A DNA stretch of 64,000 nt from Byssochlamys sp. IMV 00236 (taxonomy: Eukaryota; Ascomycota; Eurotiomycetes; Eurotiales; Thermoascaceae): contig MSJH02000830.1 of the NCBI GenBank assembly GCA_001931875.2, positions 124,001-188,000 on the forward strand. Direction: 5' to 3'. Shown here piece by piece: positions 12,125 through 24,200 of this stretch (positions are counted from its first letter, which is position 1; each line of letters opens with the position of its first letter). Both the position numbers and the translations under genes were made by a program. The notes under the pieces were generated by a model. The model saw nothing but the letters and a program-made list of their open reading frames with translations. It was not told the DNA's origin and did not search any database.

Positions 12125-14710
12125 TCACATAACGATCTAAACGGTGGTTAGTCCTAACTTCGAAACAAAATTGATAAAACCAGCAGGGAGACTTACGCAA
12201 TCTCTCTCATTTTTACCTTGTGGGACTCCCATCTCCTCGAATGTCTTCGGGCCTTTGCTCGGCGGCATACTAGGGGAGCTAGGTGCGGATTGCTGAGCCG
12301 CAGGCATCTGAGGTGGGTTGAGGGGGCCTTCAAGAGGAGCTGGCGTGGATGCTGCAGACGATCTTGACGGAGGCTTGGAGTCTATTCGAGAGGGATAAGA
12401 CTGAGTAGATTGGGGACCAGGCGGCCGTGGGCTAGACGGAAGGCCATGCGCACTGCCCGCGGGGCTATGAGAGACGGGAGTCCTCGCTGATTTGCGCTCC
12501 GGGGGAATGGCGTAGCTCATATCCTGCGGACCTTGGGGCCTGGCCATATTCGGGTTGGAAGGTCTCTGCAGCCGTCTGCGGTCTCCTCTGCCAGCAGGAT
12601 CCAGAGGAGCACTGTAACCGATATCTAGTTTCGGTGTTCCCGGAGCACTGAACTCGCCTGCACCTGGCGGAGGAAGTCCTGGAGAAGACAGAGCGGAGCC
12701 CGGCTGGCGGTATGCTCCCCTACCGGAACCTCCTGAAACAACACGACCCGAGGGATTCGGAGGGCCATAAGTCCCAGAGGAACCCGGTCGGATATTGGGG
12801 TTGATTCCAAATGCAGAGCTCGGACGGGGATCCGGCATGTTGTAACCCGGACGTCCTTCAGGATATGGGGCGGCTGACATAGGTCGTTGGTCATCCGAAA
12901 TCCTCATCCTCGAAGGATCTGGCATATCGATGTTATCCTGGATAGTCGGCATAGTGTTGGCTCTCGCGCCATAGCTTGCCGGCCCTGGCTTCTGTCGCTG
13001 AGATCCGTACTGGGACTTGATCCTGGCGATAGCGACCTTTTCATGGTCTTTCCTAGACAACGTCTTTGACCGCGATATACTCTCAATCCGAGTCAAGGCA
13101 TCCTTATTGCCGCTTGACGCAGCCTTGGCGTACCAACTCTTGGCTTCTTTAATATCCACGGGAACAAAGATTCCAATCTCGTAGAAGTAGCCCAGAGCAA
13201 ACTGCGCAGTCGGTAGGTCACTCTGCGCGGCTCTTTGGGCGTAGGTGAAGGCCAATTCGTCGTTCTTCTCAAACACGCCCTCGTGACCGCAGAGGAACCA
13301 CTTACTGATTGCCATCTCTGCTTCTGGTTCACCTTGACGCGCCGCCAGAGCGTTATAATGCAACGATAATGCAGGATTGAAGTCACAGCCGAGCTGGCAA
13401 AGTTCATACGCGGCTCCCATCTTTACTTGCGCCTTTGCGAATCCGTGGTATGCGGCTTTCTCGATGTTCATCCGCGCACCGTTTATATCCAAAGCAAGGT
13501 ACTGATCGGGGATCTGGACCTGAGGCAACTCCCGTGCAAGTAGCATCCCGTATACCTTGATAATATAATGTCAGCACATAAAAGTTCCCTTATACTGGGG
13601 CTCTTCCCACTCACATAAGCTCCCTGAGGCGCATTCTCATCACAAGTTTGCGCCGCCAGGCGGATGTAATCGAGACCAGTTTGATAATCTTGACGTTGGC
13701 CGTGCTGGCCAAGGAGAATCATCATACCGAGACGCTGTCGTTCGTGTTAGACTACACGACAACAAATTGTCGGAATTTCAAACCACTCACGTAATAGGAA
13801 GCGGAATCTCCCAGCGCAACACCCTTTTCATAATGCCTGATGGCCTTGGCAGGCTCGTTCGAACCTTCAAACTGCATTCCCATCCGATACTCGGCTCTGG
13901 CATATCCTTTCTCTGCCGCTCTGGAGTAGCAACGGAAAGCCTCCTTCTTATCCACTCTGAAACCGAATTTGCCAAACTCGAGCCACATTCCCTTGATAAA
14001 TTCTGCCCGGGGGTGATGCTGTTCTGCCAGAAAACCGACGATATTGATCGCATCCATCCGCAGCTGGCGTTCGACCTGGGGTGTCTGTGGCCTCGGCGGC
14101 TGGATGAGCGATACACGAAGCTCATTCTGCATCGCTACCTCGACGTAGGAAAGGGCATCTTGGGCCCATGCCAGTTGCATCTCCGGATCATTTGAAGAAA
14201 GGACCGCTACGCGGCCCTTCTCCAGATTGGCTTCTCTCTGTTCGTCGGTAGGAGGGACATTGGGAGGAGGATTTCGCAGCACCGGGAAAGGGGAGAAGTT
14301 CGGCTGGTCCATTGTGTTCTGCTCGTATGAATCGACAGGATAGCTCGACGGGCCATAACCATTCCCAGATACTGGCTTTCGTGCAGGTGCTTGCGGGGCA
14401 GCAGAGGAGGTTCGGGCTGGATATTGGGACCGGTCGTATTGCACGGCGTGTTGGCCGGTCATTCGGTACTGTCCACGAGCCTCCTGCTCGAGGTGGGCAA
14501 TGTTGTCCTGCATGTTCTCAGGCACCTCCGGCATGACCCTGCAGAGTCGATCAGTGACGAGCCCCGGCAACCCAGCAACCGCACAGAGAGACAGCTCTCA
14601 AACCTTTGGGGAGATGGAGAGATGACCTCCGGCATGTAGTAATCATCCTGACCCCCTGGATAGAATGTCGCGCCTAGCCGTGGCTGGCCTCGACCATATG
14701 GCCGGCTCAT
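12125..14710 (-). CDS. skt5: Chitin synthase activator with Sel1 repeats (Skt5/Chs4 homolog), prenylated
   Basis: Exons on the minus strand: 14710-14604, 14538-13791, 13734-13615, 13555-12197, 12136-12125; 781 residues. In yeast Skt5/Chs4 activates chitin synthase III (Chs3) and anchors it at the bud neck. Visible: a disordered N-terminus, Sel1/TPR-like helical repeats at about 180-480 (FIKGMWLEFGKFGFRVDKKEA, YKLG/YRLG-type turns), then a Pro/Ser/Gly-rich tail. The last exon is only 12 nt and adds IVM plus stop to a preceding GAT TGC, creating the C-terminal CaaX box CIVM; the same type of farnesylation box ends yeast Skt5. The last intron (12137-12196) has a clean GTAAGT donor and a CTAAC branch site. 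Reading through that intron replaces CIVM by about 20 unrelated residues. Confidence 0.92.
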
Positions 14711-15642
14711 TATTGGGGCGGCGCGTTGTCCGGGTATGCGTATTATTCCTGTTTGGCGGCAACGGGACTCTCGCAGGAGAGGAACGACAAGGCCTGCTAG
14801 TCTTTCATAGAGGGTGTCCTAAAAGGGATTATTTGAAACCGAGAAAAGAAAAAGATGGACGCGAGAATCTCGTGGAGCAACTGTGGGGAGCGTGATAGGT
14901 GCTGGTCCCTCACGGGGAATGGAGGGGCGCGCCGGACTTTGCAGCGTATCGTGTTTGTACGGAGGAGTTAATAATAACTAATTAGTTAAGTTGACTTAGA
15001 GAAGGGGATACCAGTAGTTAGTAGTAGTAGTAGTAGTAGTACGGTTAGACCCGAACTATTTAGTTACTGGAAGAGAAATAGAATAATATTACTATTTCAC
15101 GGTGACGGTCATTCTATCTGTGTTGCGGAGGCTTTTGCGCGAGAAACTAAGAAAACCCCCCCTTCTCAGGGAGAGCAAATCGCTTACTAGGAATCAACCA
15201 CCCACGCACTCTTGGCCTCCACTACTGCTAATTAAAACCAAACTCGATCTCAGCCACCAAACGGGGGGGAAGGTTCAATAAGAACTATCTTTGGCCTCCT
15301 CAGCCTTTCTGGGTTGTAGTTAACTAGTGAGGCACCGTCTGCCTAGGATCTGAAACCGCTGCGCAAAATCTGGCAGAATAATCTATTTTTGCACTCAGAT
15401 CCCCTGGACCCCTCTCTGGCTGACAGTCTGACGATGCTGAGAGTTTTGCACACGCGTGCCACCTGACAGGACAGACTAATAACAATAATAGCTGAACCGG
15501 TGCAACGGTTGCAATGGTCAGGGTTCTGCGGCCCTAAGAAATCGCCCGTAACCGCCTAACCGTTACTATCTAACGGCGACTTCGAGAGGCTTGGTATAGA
15601 TCTTATAGTTACGAAGACGGACGCCAGAGTGGATCAGAGGTT
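14711..15642. promoter_or_regulatory. Divergent intergenic region skt5 / chl1
   Basis: About 930 bases between two divergent starts. Contains an AGT microsatellite at 15020-15040 and a CTAA/TTAG cluster near 14970-15000. No gene seen. Confidence 0.5.
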
Positions 15643-18600
15643 ATGGAGCTCCAGGCGGAATATTTCCATCACCCCTATTCGCCGTATGACATCCAGCTGA
15701 ACTTTATGAGATCATTGTACACATGCATCGAAGAGGGAAAAGTCGGCATCTTTGAATCTCCTACTGGTAAGAGCCATGGAACCTATCTCTACGGTTGGAT
15801 TCTCTATGCGTTATCTGACTATAGCATTTTATAGGCACTGTACGTCGTCCCCAGGTCATATCGCGAAAGAACTTTCTTTGAGGAGGATAGAGTTGAATAT
15901 CTCAGCATAAATTAAGCCATGTGTTGAGATGATCATTTCCTCCTTGGGAATCTTGTTAACTTCAGCTTGACAGCGACTAGGATTCCCTCGCTGACCACGT
16001 TCATATTTAGGGCAAATCTCTAAGTTTGATATGTGGCTCCTTGACATGGCTCCGAGATTACAAGCGCAAGCAATTTTTGGAGACTCTCGAGAGCTCATTA
16101 GGTCCATATCCCTGTCCGTACTCATTGCATCGCTGCAGCTAACATAGCATAGGTGATGATGAGCCGGAATGGATGCTGGAATTCGCCAAGAAAGAGAAGA
16201 CCCGCGAGCTCGCAGAGAAAAGAAAGAACTTGGAAGCGCGTCTCGCAAAGGCCAGAGAGGAAGAAGAACGAATAAAGAGGGATTTCGAGCGACCAGGCAG
16301 GCCCAGAAAGAAACAAGTACGAGATCACAGGCTTCCCAGCAGACACCAGACTGGGTGACTGACGGCACAGAAACTCGATTCTTCCGCGACCCAAGCAGAC
16401 GATGATGGGGACCAGTTTGAACTCGACGACTATGACAGCGACATCGAAGAAAATAAGAAGGCCTTCGGTGGTAAATCCGACGATGCCCTTGGTCTCTCAG
16501 CCAGTACGCTTGCATTACTAGAACGATTCAAAGGTCCAGGCTTGGCACAGGATAAACTTGGTGAAGGTGACGATGAGGACATCAAGATATTTTACTGCTC
16601 GAGAACCCATTCTCAGCTCAGTCAGTTTGCCAACGAGTTGCGGCGGGTGACATTCCCGCCAAGTCTTCCGCTTGAGGAATCTCCCATTGGGGGTTCAGCA
16701 GATCGCACTGGCGGAAGCAAAGACTTGGTCGAGGCTGTGAAGCATTTGTCTCTTGGGTCGAGGAAGAATTTATGTATTAATCCCAAGGTTTCCGCTCTGG
16801 GTAACGCGACGGCCATAAACGAACGCTGTCTGGAGCTTCAACAGACTGGCGTGAGTGCGGAGCACAAGTGTCCATATCTGCCTTCGAAGGAGAATGAAGC
16901 GCTAGTTCTGGAATTCCGCGATCATGCCCTTGCGACAGTCAAAGACATCGAAGATATAGGGAAGGTGGGGAAGAAAGTCGGTATATGCCCGTACTATGCA
17001 TCGCGTTCTGTCATTAAACAAAGCGAGGTCAGTAAATTATATGGTACTGGTGCTTGTGCTTGTACTGAATTCTGGTAGATCGTTACGCTCCCATATCCAC
17101 TGCTTCTGCAGCGCTCGGCTCGAGACGCTCTTGGGCTCTCTGTGAAAAATCATGTTGTTATTATCGATGAGGCCCATAATCTTATGGACGCGATTTCCGA
17201 AATCAATTCGGCCAGTGTTACGCTCAAGCAGTTACATACCGCTCTCTCACAACTCACTACCTATGCCCGGAAGTATAAACTGCGGTTGAAGGGCAAAAAT
17301 CGCGTCTACATTACCCAGCTCATCCGATTGATTGATTCGATACATAACCAACTCCAGTCGATAGCAAAGACAAGGCAGGAAACAGAAAGCTCTCTGTTGC
17401 CTTCGGATCTCATGGCTGGCAAGGGAGTTGACCAGATCAACCCGCATAAGTTGTCGCGCTATCTCCAGGAAAGTAAACTGGCAAGAAAAGTCGACGGATT
17501 AACAGAACACCTCCAGAAGACGGAAACACGCCGTTCCGATGAAAGGGCGGCCACTCCGGTCCTGTTCCATGTCCAGAGTTTCCTCTTATCGTTGATGAAT
17601 CCCTCCGCCGAAGGCCAGCTCTTTTTCGTCAAAACACCGGACGATATACAGCTTAGGTATATGCTTCTCGACCCTACAAACCATTTCCGTGAAATAGTGG
17701 AAGATGCCAGGGCAGTGATCCTGGCCGGAGGGACAATGTCTCCTGTAAGTCCGTCCCATGTCATGTTCTGATAGACAGTCATTGACGAAGATATAACGGC
17801 ATAGATGACGGATTACGCAGACTACCTATTTTCTTACGTGACGGGAGAGCGCCTTGACACATTCAGTTATGGTCATGTCATCCCAGCAGATAATCTAGCA
17901 GCTCGGACCCTCTCCAGGGGCGTCCTGGGCACAGAGTTTGACTTTACATACAAAGCCCGAGACTCCGATAAGATGGTATGATCTTTCAATCTTCTCTGCC
18001 ATGCCTCAGTAGGGTTGTCCAGATATGCTTACAATATTTTACTCTCTAGATAAATGATCTCGGAAGAACTATAGCTGAACTTTGTCAAGTGATACCAGAC
18101 GGTGTCGTGGCATTCTTCCCCAGCTACGATTATTTGAATCAAGTTGTTACAAAGTGGAAGAAAACACCTGCGGGAGAAAAGGGGAAGACCGTCCTTGATC
18201 TGATCCAGGGCAAGAAGCCTCTCTTCTACGAGTCGCAAGACAGGTCCAACTCAACAGAGCAACTGCTGCAGGAGTATTCCAATGCAGTAGCAACCGGTTC
18301 CGGTGCGCTGCTTTTGTCCGTTATTGGAGGTAAACTATCCGAAGGCATAAACTTTTCCGATAAACTGGGAAGAGGAGTCCTCGTCGTCGGTCTACCGTTC
18401 CCCAATCTCCATAGTGCTGTCTGGAAGGCCAAACTCGGCCACGTGGAGCAGAAGGTTTACCAACACACTACCGGCTCTGAGGAGAACAGGAGGGCAAAAG
18501 CCAAAGCTGCTGGGCGAGATTTCTACGAGAATGCGTGTATGAGGGCGGTGAATCAATCCATCGGAAGAGCCATAAGGCACCGGAACGATTACGCGTCTAT

Positions 18601-18751
18601 CATCATGATTGATAGGAGATACGAGAGCGCTCGGATACAGGCCAAGCTACCTGCGTGGATCAAGCAGGGTCTGGCCACTGGTGATGCTGCCAATTCAGCC
18701 GGACGAACAGTGCAAGCGCTCACGGAATTCTTTCGCAAACCGAGGAACTAG
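15643..18751 (+). CDS. chl1: Chl1-type ATP-dependent DNA helicase (DDX11/FANCJ family)
   Basis: Superfamily 2 iron-sulphur 5'-3' helicase that supports sister-chromatid cohesion. Eight exons: 15643-15766, 15835-15839, 16011-16101, 16153-16316, 16371-17027, 17079-17744, 17805-17975, 18050-18751; 859 residues, near the 861 of yeast Chl1. Exon 2 is only 5 nt (GCACT) and completes Walker A SPTGTGKSLSLI (residues 39-50, catalytic K45); without it the frame breaks. The four Fe-S cysteines are C263, C281, C295 and C334. DEAH is at 377-380 (VVIIDEAHN), AGGTMSP precedes helicase half 2, and motif VI is [14 protein letters not shown] near the C-terminus. The start opens the Q-like motif [15 protein letters not shown]. 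It diverges from skt5 and converges with the hydrolase gene 186 bases downstream. Confidence 0.94.
15835..15839 (+). other. chl1: 5-nt microexon of chl1
   Basis: Sequence GCACT between an acceptor (TTATAG) and a donor (GTACGT). With the G that ends exon 1 and the GGCAAA that opens exon 3 at 16011, it spells Gly-Thr-Gly-Lys of the Walker A loop. Splicing from 15766 directly to 16011 would shift the frame and lose Thr43. Confidence 0.85.
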
Positions 18752-18937
18752 TCAACGAGCTGTACATATCTTTTTGTTATTGACGAGACTCGGGTTCTTG
18801 AGACGTTATGTATAGAGACATAACCTGTTTAATAGAGTGTCGAAATGTTCATCAAGAGCTGGTTCTAAGCTGAGTTGAATAACTATCAACCACTCAAGCT
18901 CATAATGGATCTAAAGATTTATCGCTATGCATATCAT

Positions 18938-20244
18938 CTAGATTTTCGATTCGCGAACAAACCCCGTCTTCGAGGCGTTACCGCTAGCCGACAGAGTCTC
19001 CGCAACGAATCTAGTAGCCTCCTGGACCATTCCCGGCGTGACCTCATGGCCTGCCGTCTCGAAAATGATATCCTCGAAATGGACACCACCGTCAGCGAAC
19101 CAGCCTTGTGGCCCAACGGCCTTTTTCAGCCAGGTCAGCACGGCCTCTCCACGCTTATACGGCACGAGCTTATCAGCACCGCCGGAGAGGTTCAGGATCC
19201 TCTTCCCAGCCAAACAGCGGGTCAAGAGCGGTCGTAGGACCGCCTTCTCTTCTTCAGAAGGCTCCGGGATGAGATCATCATGCAAAGGCTTGTCCTTAGC
19301 GTCTGATTTCATATGGTTTAGTATAAGACTAGCCAAGTCGAATTTCCGCACCGTGTCGAGGAGAGAACGAGGGAAGTCCTCGGAGCCCAAAAATTTTGAA
19401 CCCTGCGGATCTGTGCTCGTCCATGAAGGAAGCTTGGAGAGCCTCGCGCGATCTGCCATCAGGTTGACATAGTCAGGACAGCCTATGATGACCACGGCGG
19501 CCGTGATGCGGGGTTCGTGGAGAATACAGCTCCACGAGGCATGGCCGCCTAGGGAGACGCCGAGGACCAGATTGGTTGTGATAGTACGGTCGGATTTGGG
19601 GAAGATGTAGGACGGGAGATAGTCGAGTAGAAGCGAGGTGTCGCGAGCGGTACCCTCTGTTTGAATGGGTTAGTTGGAAGATGCTGAATGAGGTTTGCTT
19701 GCCAGTAAACCAAAAATGTAAAAAGAAAGAAAAAGGACCAATTGGCCAATGATGGGCAAATTTCCAATCTATGGAGAAATGCCACCAGTAACGATAGTCT
19801 ATACTCTTGAAAAAAATTTACTCCATACATGGAATGAGACCTACAAGCCCCAGGAGACCACTTACGGAAGATAGAAAACATATCCTGCGCATGCCGAGGA
19901 TTGCCCTGCTTCCAGGCCTCATTGGCAAGCGGCTCGACTAGTCTCGTCCCATGGTTTCTCTGATCAAACGAGACGGCAATGAGTCCCTGGTTCGAGCCGG
20001 TTTGGCCCTCTGCGAGTTTCTTATTCCAGTCCGTGATGATGGTGGCTGCGATACCTGTCATGCGTTCCTGGGTGGCCAGCCGCGGATGCAGCAGCCAGAG
20101 ACAAGCGACCGTCGAGGCCTGTGAGGGGAGCTCGTCAAGACCAAAAACGGTCGTGGCGATCCCCGCGATGGGGAAGGTCTTCTTGGAGACCCGTGGAGGC
20201 TCTGAAGCGTGTGTGTTCGCCATTGGGTCCAGAGGGTTTGCCAT
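18938..20244 (-). CDS. Alpha/beta-hydrolase fold protein, probable esterase or peptidase-like
   Basis: Two exons on the minus strand, 20244-19866 and 19656-18938, joined in phase with a CTAAC branch site; 365 residues. The fold is visible: NHGTR in the early core, a nucleophile elbow GVSLGG with Ser161, an acid candidate in GGADKLVPYKRG, and a His in ETAGHEV near the C-terminus, so a full Ser-Asp-His triad is likely. No signal peptide or membrane segment is seen, so it is probably intracellular. Substrate unknown; it resembles uncharacterised fungal S9/prolyl-oligopeptidase-like hydrolases. The intron is rather long (209 nt). A second in-frame ATG lies at codon 8. It ends 186 bases from the chl1 stop and diverges from PLD1. 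Confidence 0.82.
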
Positions 20245-21237
20245 GTAGATACTGTAACTACTTCTTTGTCTAGAGTAAGAGTAAAGTAGAGTAGAGTAAA
20301 GTTGAAGTTCCGGCTGAGACGGTGTCTTAGGTTTCGATCCACTCCAATTGCAGGTCTGTCTATCTGTCTTGGATGCTCAGCGAGTTCTCTGGACGACAGA
20401 TGCCTTTTGTGTGTATGATATATCGAGAATATCTAGATTTATAGTTATATTATTTTTTTCTATCGCGGAATGCTTTCTTTTATTATTATTTATTATTGAT
20501 TCCTGTTTATTTCCCCGCCGCCTGATCTATGGCCACGTGATAGATTAGATAAGCCGTCGTCTTGTTTAATTTAATCAATCCATTCATTCATCAACAATCA
20601 ATCAATCAATCCATCAATTATCATCATAACTAACTAACTGAAAGGGATCAATGTCAACGGTGAACGATCGTCCTGAGTCAAGATCGAGACAGGATACATA
20701 ACTCAATAATAGATCCATGTTCCTTTCTCCTTTTCCCTCGTCTCTCCCTCTGATGATCGCCCACCTCCGTCGACATTCCAGCCTTGGAGTCTAGACTAGC
20801 GAACTTCACGAGCCACAGCAGCCCGTGGTTTGTCAACGCGCTTGGGGCGCCTGGTTGCCTCTGTCGCTCTCTGTCAGAATCGCCCGCCAATAATGCCTTC
20901 ACCAGTGGTCCTGCCAAGTGGTCTCCCGTTCTTTAAGTGATTTTAGTCTGTTCAACCGCCCTGGCCGCTCCACTTGTGCCCGGAGACCGCAAAACATCTT
21001 TCCGGGGGTTCGTTGTTACCGCTGCGGGCTCTCATATCACCGACTGCTTATCTTCTTTTCTCCAGTCGTATCCCCTTTGCCTGTGTCTGATGTCGACCAT
21101 GGCTGTCCAGTGAGCGGTTCGGATCCTGTGATAGTGTTCGATTTGGCATGATACGCAATCGACATTGGCCCGCTCACGTTACGGTATAGCATTAAGGGGA
21201 CCCTGGGGAGGTCCTCTCCCCTGTTGACACCGCCGAC
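20245..21237. promoter_or_regulatory. Divergent intergenic region hydrolase / PLD1
   Basis: About 1 kb that must contain both promoters. An imperfect ATCA/ATTC repeat zone lies at about 20570-20625, followed by a CTAA cluster at 20627-20640. The last 300 bases before PLD1 are GC-richer and may be its 5' leader. No gene seen. Confidence 0.5.
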
Positions 21238-24200
21238 ATGGCTGACGTCGGAGTCACCCCGTCCAACAAACTGGACGAAAAGGCGGCGTCTGTGAAGGAT
21301 CATGGGGGGAAAGAAAACGCAGAACTAATGGCAAATCAGACCCCGGCCTCATCCCCCAGGCAAGACGAAGGAAGGGCATCCGCAGGACAGGCCTCAGGTC
21401 AGCTGTCCGAGACCAGGAAACAGGCTCCTAGTCATAGGAAACAGCCATCGATTCCAGAAAACGCTGTATCGCCCGGTCGCCGCAGCGTCTCCTTTGCCCG
21501 AAACGCGTCGGACAATGAGGGGCACCACGAACCCCCCAACGAACAACCCCGATCAAGGGCATCTTCGCTGTGGGGAGAAGAAAGTGACTCGAAGAAGCAA
21601 TCGCTCTTCACTAAGCTACGGGCATTTGCGGCTGCTCCATCGTTTCCTACGCACTCCCGCTCACCCAGCGGGGCGACCGTCGGTCCTGCCTCGAATGATT
21701 ACATTGGGACTCCAGGGTCAGAGAGAGGAGAGTTCCGTTTCGCCAATGCCCTCCAAGAAGAAGGAAGCGAGATTGATGCCGATGCGGAGGAGAGCGCCGG
21801 GGAACAACAACGCTCCCGCCTGGGAAGAAAAAAGAAGAAGTCCAGAAGACCACCAGATAGCAACCCCCCGACGGCACCTACCACTCCCCGGGCTGCGTCC
21901 AGACCACCCTTCTACTCCTCAAATTCGTTTATCTCTCCCTCAGAATCCTTCCGGCATAACTTCTTCCCGCGGCGGGCGAGCACAACTGATTTCACGCCAC
22001 AACAGCGCGAGGGAGTCTCCGAAGACGAAGGTCGGGACAGGCTCACTAGAGCTGCAACCAGGAGACGACGTGATGCATGGTTGTCCGGTGCTCGTGCTCT
22101 GGGCCACCGACAAGACACGCAGGAGAATAACCGGGAGGACAAGCGGCCAAGTCACCTGAAGAAACTGACTGGTTTTGCGGGACCATCAGAGAATGCGGAA
22201 GGCACCACAACGTCTTGGAGACGCCATCGACCCGATCGAGGGTCGAGTCTCAGTGCTCAGAAGTGGAAGCAGATCAAAGCTGGCCTGAAGGCGATCGGAC
22301 AACGCCGCAAAGCCGAGAACGCTGTTGACCACATGAAATCCGCCGAGTTACTGGCCGAACTAACTTCCGGTGTTCCAGCTGCGTTGATCCTAGCAAGCAT
22401 GTTCCAACGGGATGAGCATGGCAGTCGGCGTATCCCTATCTTGCTGGAACAGTTGAAGGTGCAAGTGACAGATAGCCGCTTCGATTCTCATTCCGGTGAT
22501 CGTCACTTGGTCTTCAAGGTCGAGCTGGAGTACGGCAGTGGCATGACACGGATGAAATGGATTATCCATCGCACATTGAGGGATTTCGCAAATCTTCATC
22601 TAAAATACAAGCTACACATCGGCACGCAGAAGTATATCCAACTAAAAGGCCAGGAGCAAAGTCAGAAACTGCCTCGGTTCCCAAGGAGCGCATTCCCTTA
22701 CCTCCGAGGTGTCCGGGGTCTAGATAGTGACGGCGACGATGAGGAAGACGATGGCGGATATGAGACTGGTGCCGAAGCCACAAGTGGAAATGAGAAAGGG
22801 AAAAAGAAGAAGGCACGGCGCTCCTCCATTGGTGGCCTCCGCAGGCGTTCTGGTACGCAAGATAGGGAGATCGCTTCTGGAACTGAAGGAGCCGTGACTA
22901 CGAAGAAAGAGTCATATCCTGAGAGACAAAGGAAGAAACTAGAGGCCTACCTACAAAAAATGATCAGCTTCTTGATCTTCCGACCCGATAGCAATCGCCT
23001 GTGCAAGTTCTTCGAGCTGTCGGCTCTCGGTGTCCGTCTGGCTGCTGAAGGCAGTTATCATGGCAAGGAAGGGTTTCTGATTATGCAGTCATCCAAAGGC
23101 ATTGATTTCAGGAAAGCCTTGAACCCTTCGATGGTCAAGAAACGGCACACGCCCAAGTGGTTCTTGGTCAGACATAGCTATGTCGTCTGCGTGGATTCTC
23201 CGGAGGATATGCATATCTATGATGTCTTTCTGGTGGATTCGTCCTTCAAGGTCCAGGCCCAGAAGGTACGGCTGAGAGAACAGAAAGCGAAGGAAATGGC
23301 AAAGTCTGCCAAAGAATCAGCTGCTCACCCACAGCACCACACATTGAAGATAGAAAACTCCGAGCGTAAATTAAGACTGTTGGCCAGGAACGAACGCCAA
23401 CTATGTCAGTTCGAGGATTCGATCCGGTTCATGGTCCAGAATACACCATGGTCGAAGACAAACCGTTTCGATAGCTTCGCTCCCGTCCGACCAAATTGTT
23501 TTGCGCAGTGGCTGGTCGATGGGCGTGATCATATGTGGCTAGTATCTCGAGCAATCAACCAAGCTAAGGATGTTATCTACATCCATGACTGGTGGCTAAG
23601 TCCCGAATTATACATGCGGCGACCACCAGCTATTAGTCAAAAGTGGAGATTGGATCGATTGCTACAACGCAAGGCCCGTGAAGGAGTGAAGGTGTTTGTT
23701 ATCATGTATCGGAACATCAACTCCGCCATTCCCATTGATTCCGAGTATTCGAAGTTTTCCCTGCTCGATCTGCATCCGAACGTCTTCGTGCAGAGATCCC
23801 CCAATCAGTTCAGACAGAACACTTTCTTCTGGGCACATCACGAGAAACTCTGCATTGTTGACCATACCTTGGCTTTCGTTGGAGGCATTGATCTCTGTTT
23901 TGGAAGATGGGACACGCCCCAGCATCTTGTCACGGACGACAAGCCGACCGGTTTTGAGTCTGCAGACATGCCGAAGGACGCTGATCATTGCCAGCTCTGG
24001 CCCGGCAAGGACTACTCCAACCCTCGTGTGCAAGATTTCTTTGATCTTGACAAGCCATATGAAGAGATGTATGACCGCAGCGTCATACCCAGAATGCCCT
24101 GGCACGACATCTCTATGCATGTAATTGGCCAGCCGGCTCGGGACCTGACGCGGCACTTCGTACAGCGATGGAACTATATCTTACGCCAAAGAAAGCCCAC

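Noticed and set aside
15856..16515. 219-codon antisense frame across chl1 introns and exons
   Set aside because: It includes the antisense of the Walker A region (exon 3) and of exons 4-5. The sense reading gives a full helicase motif set, so this frame is chance.
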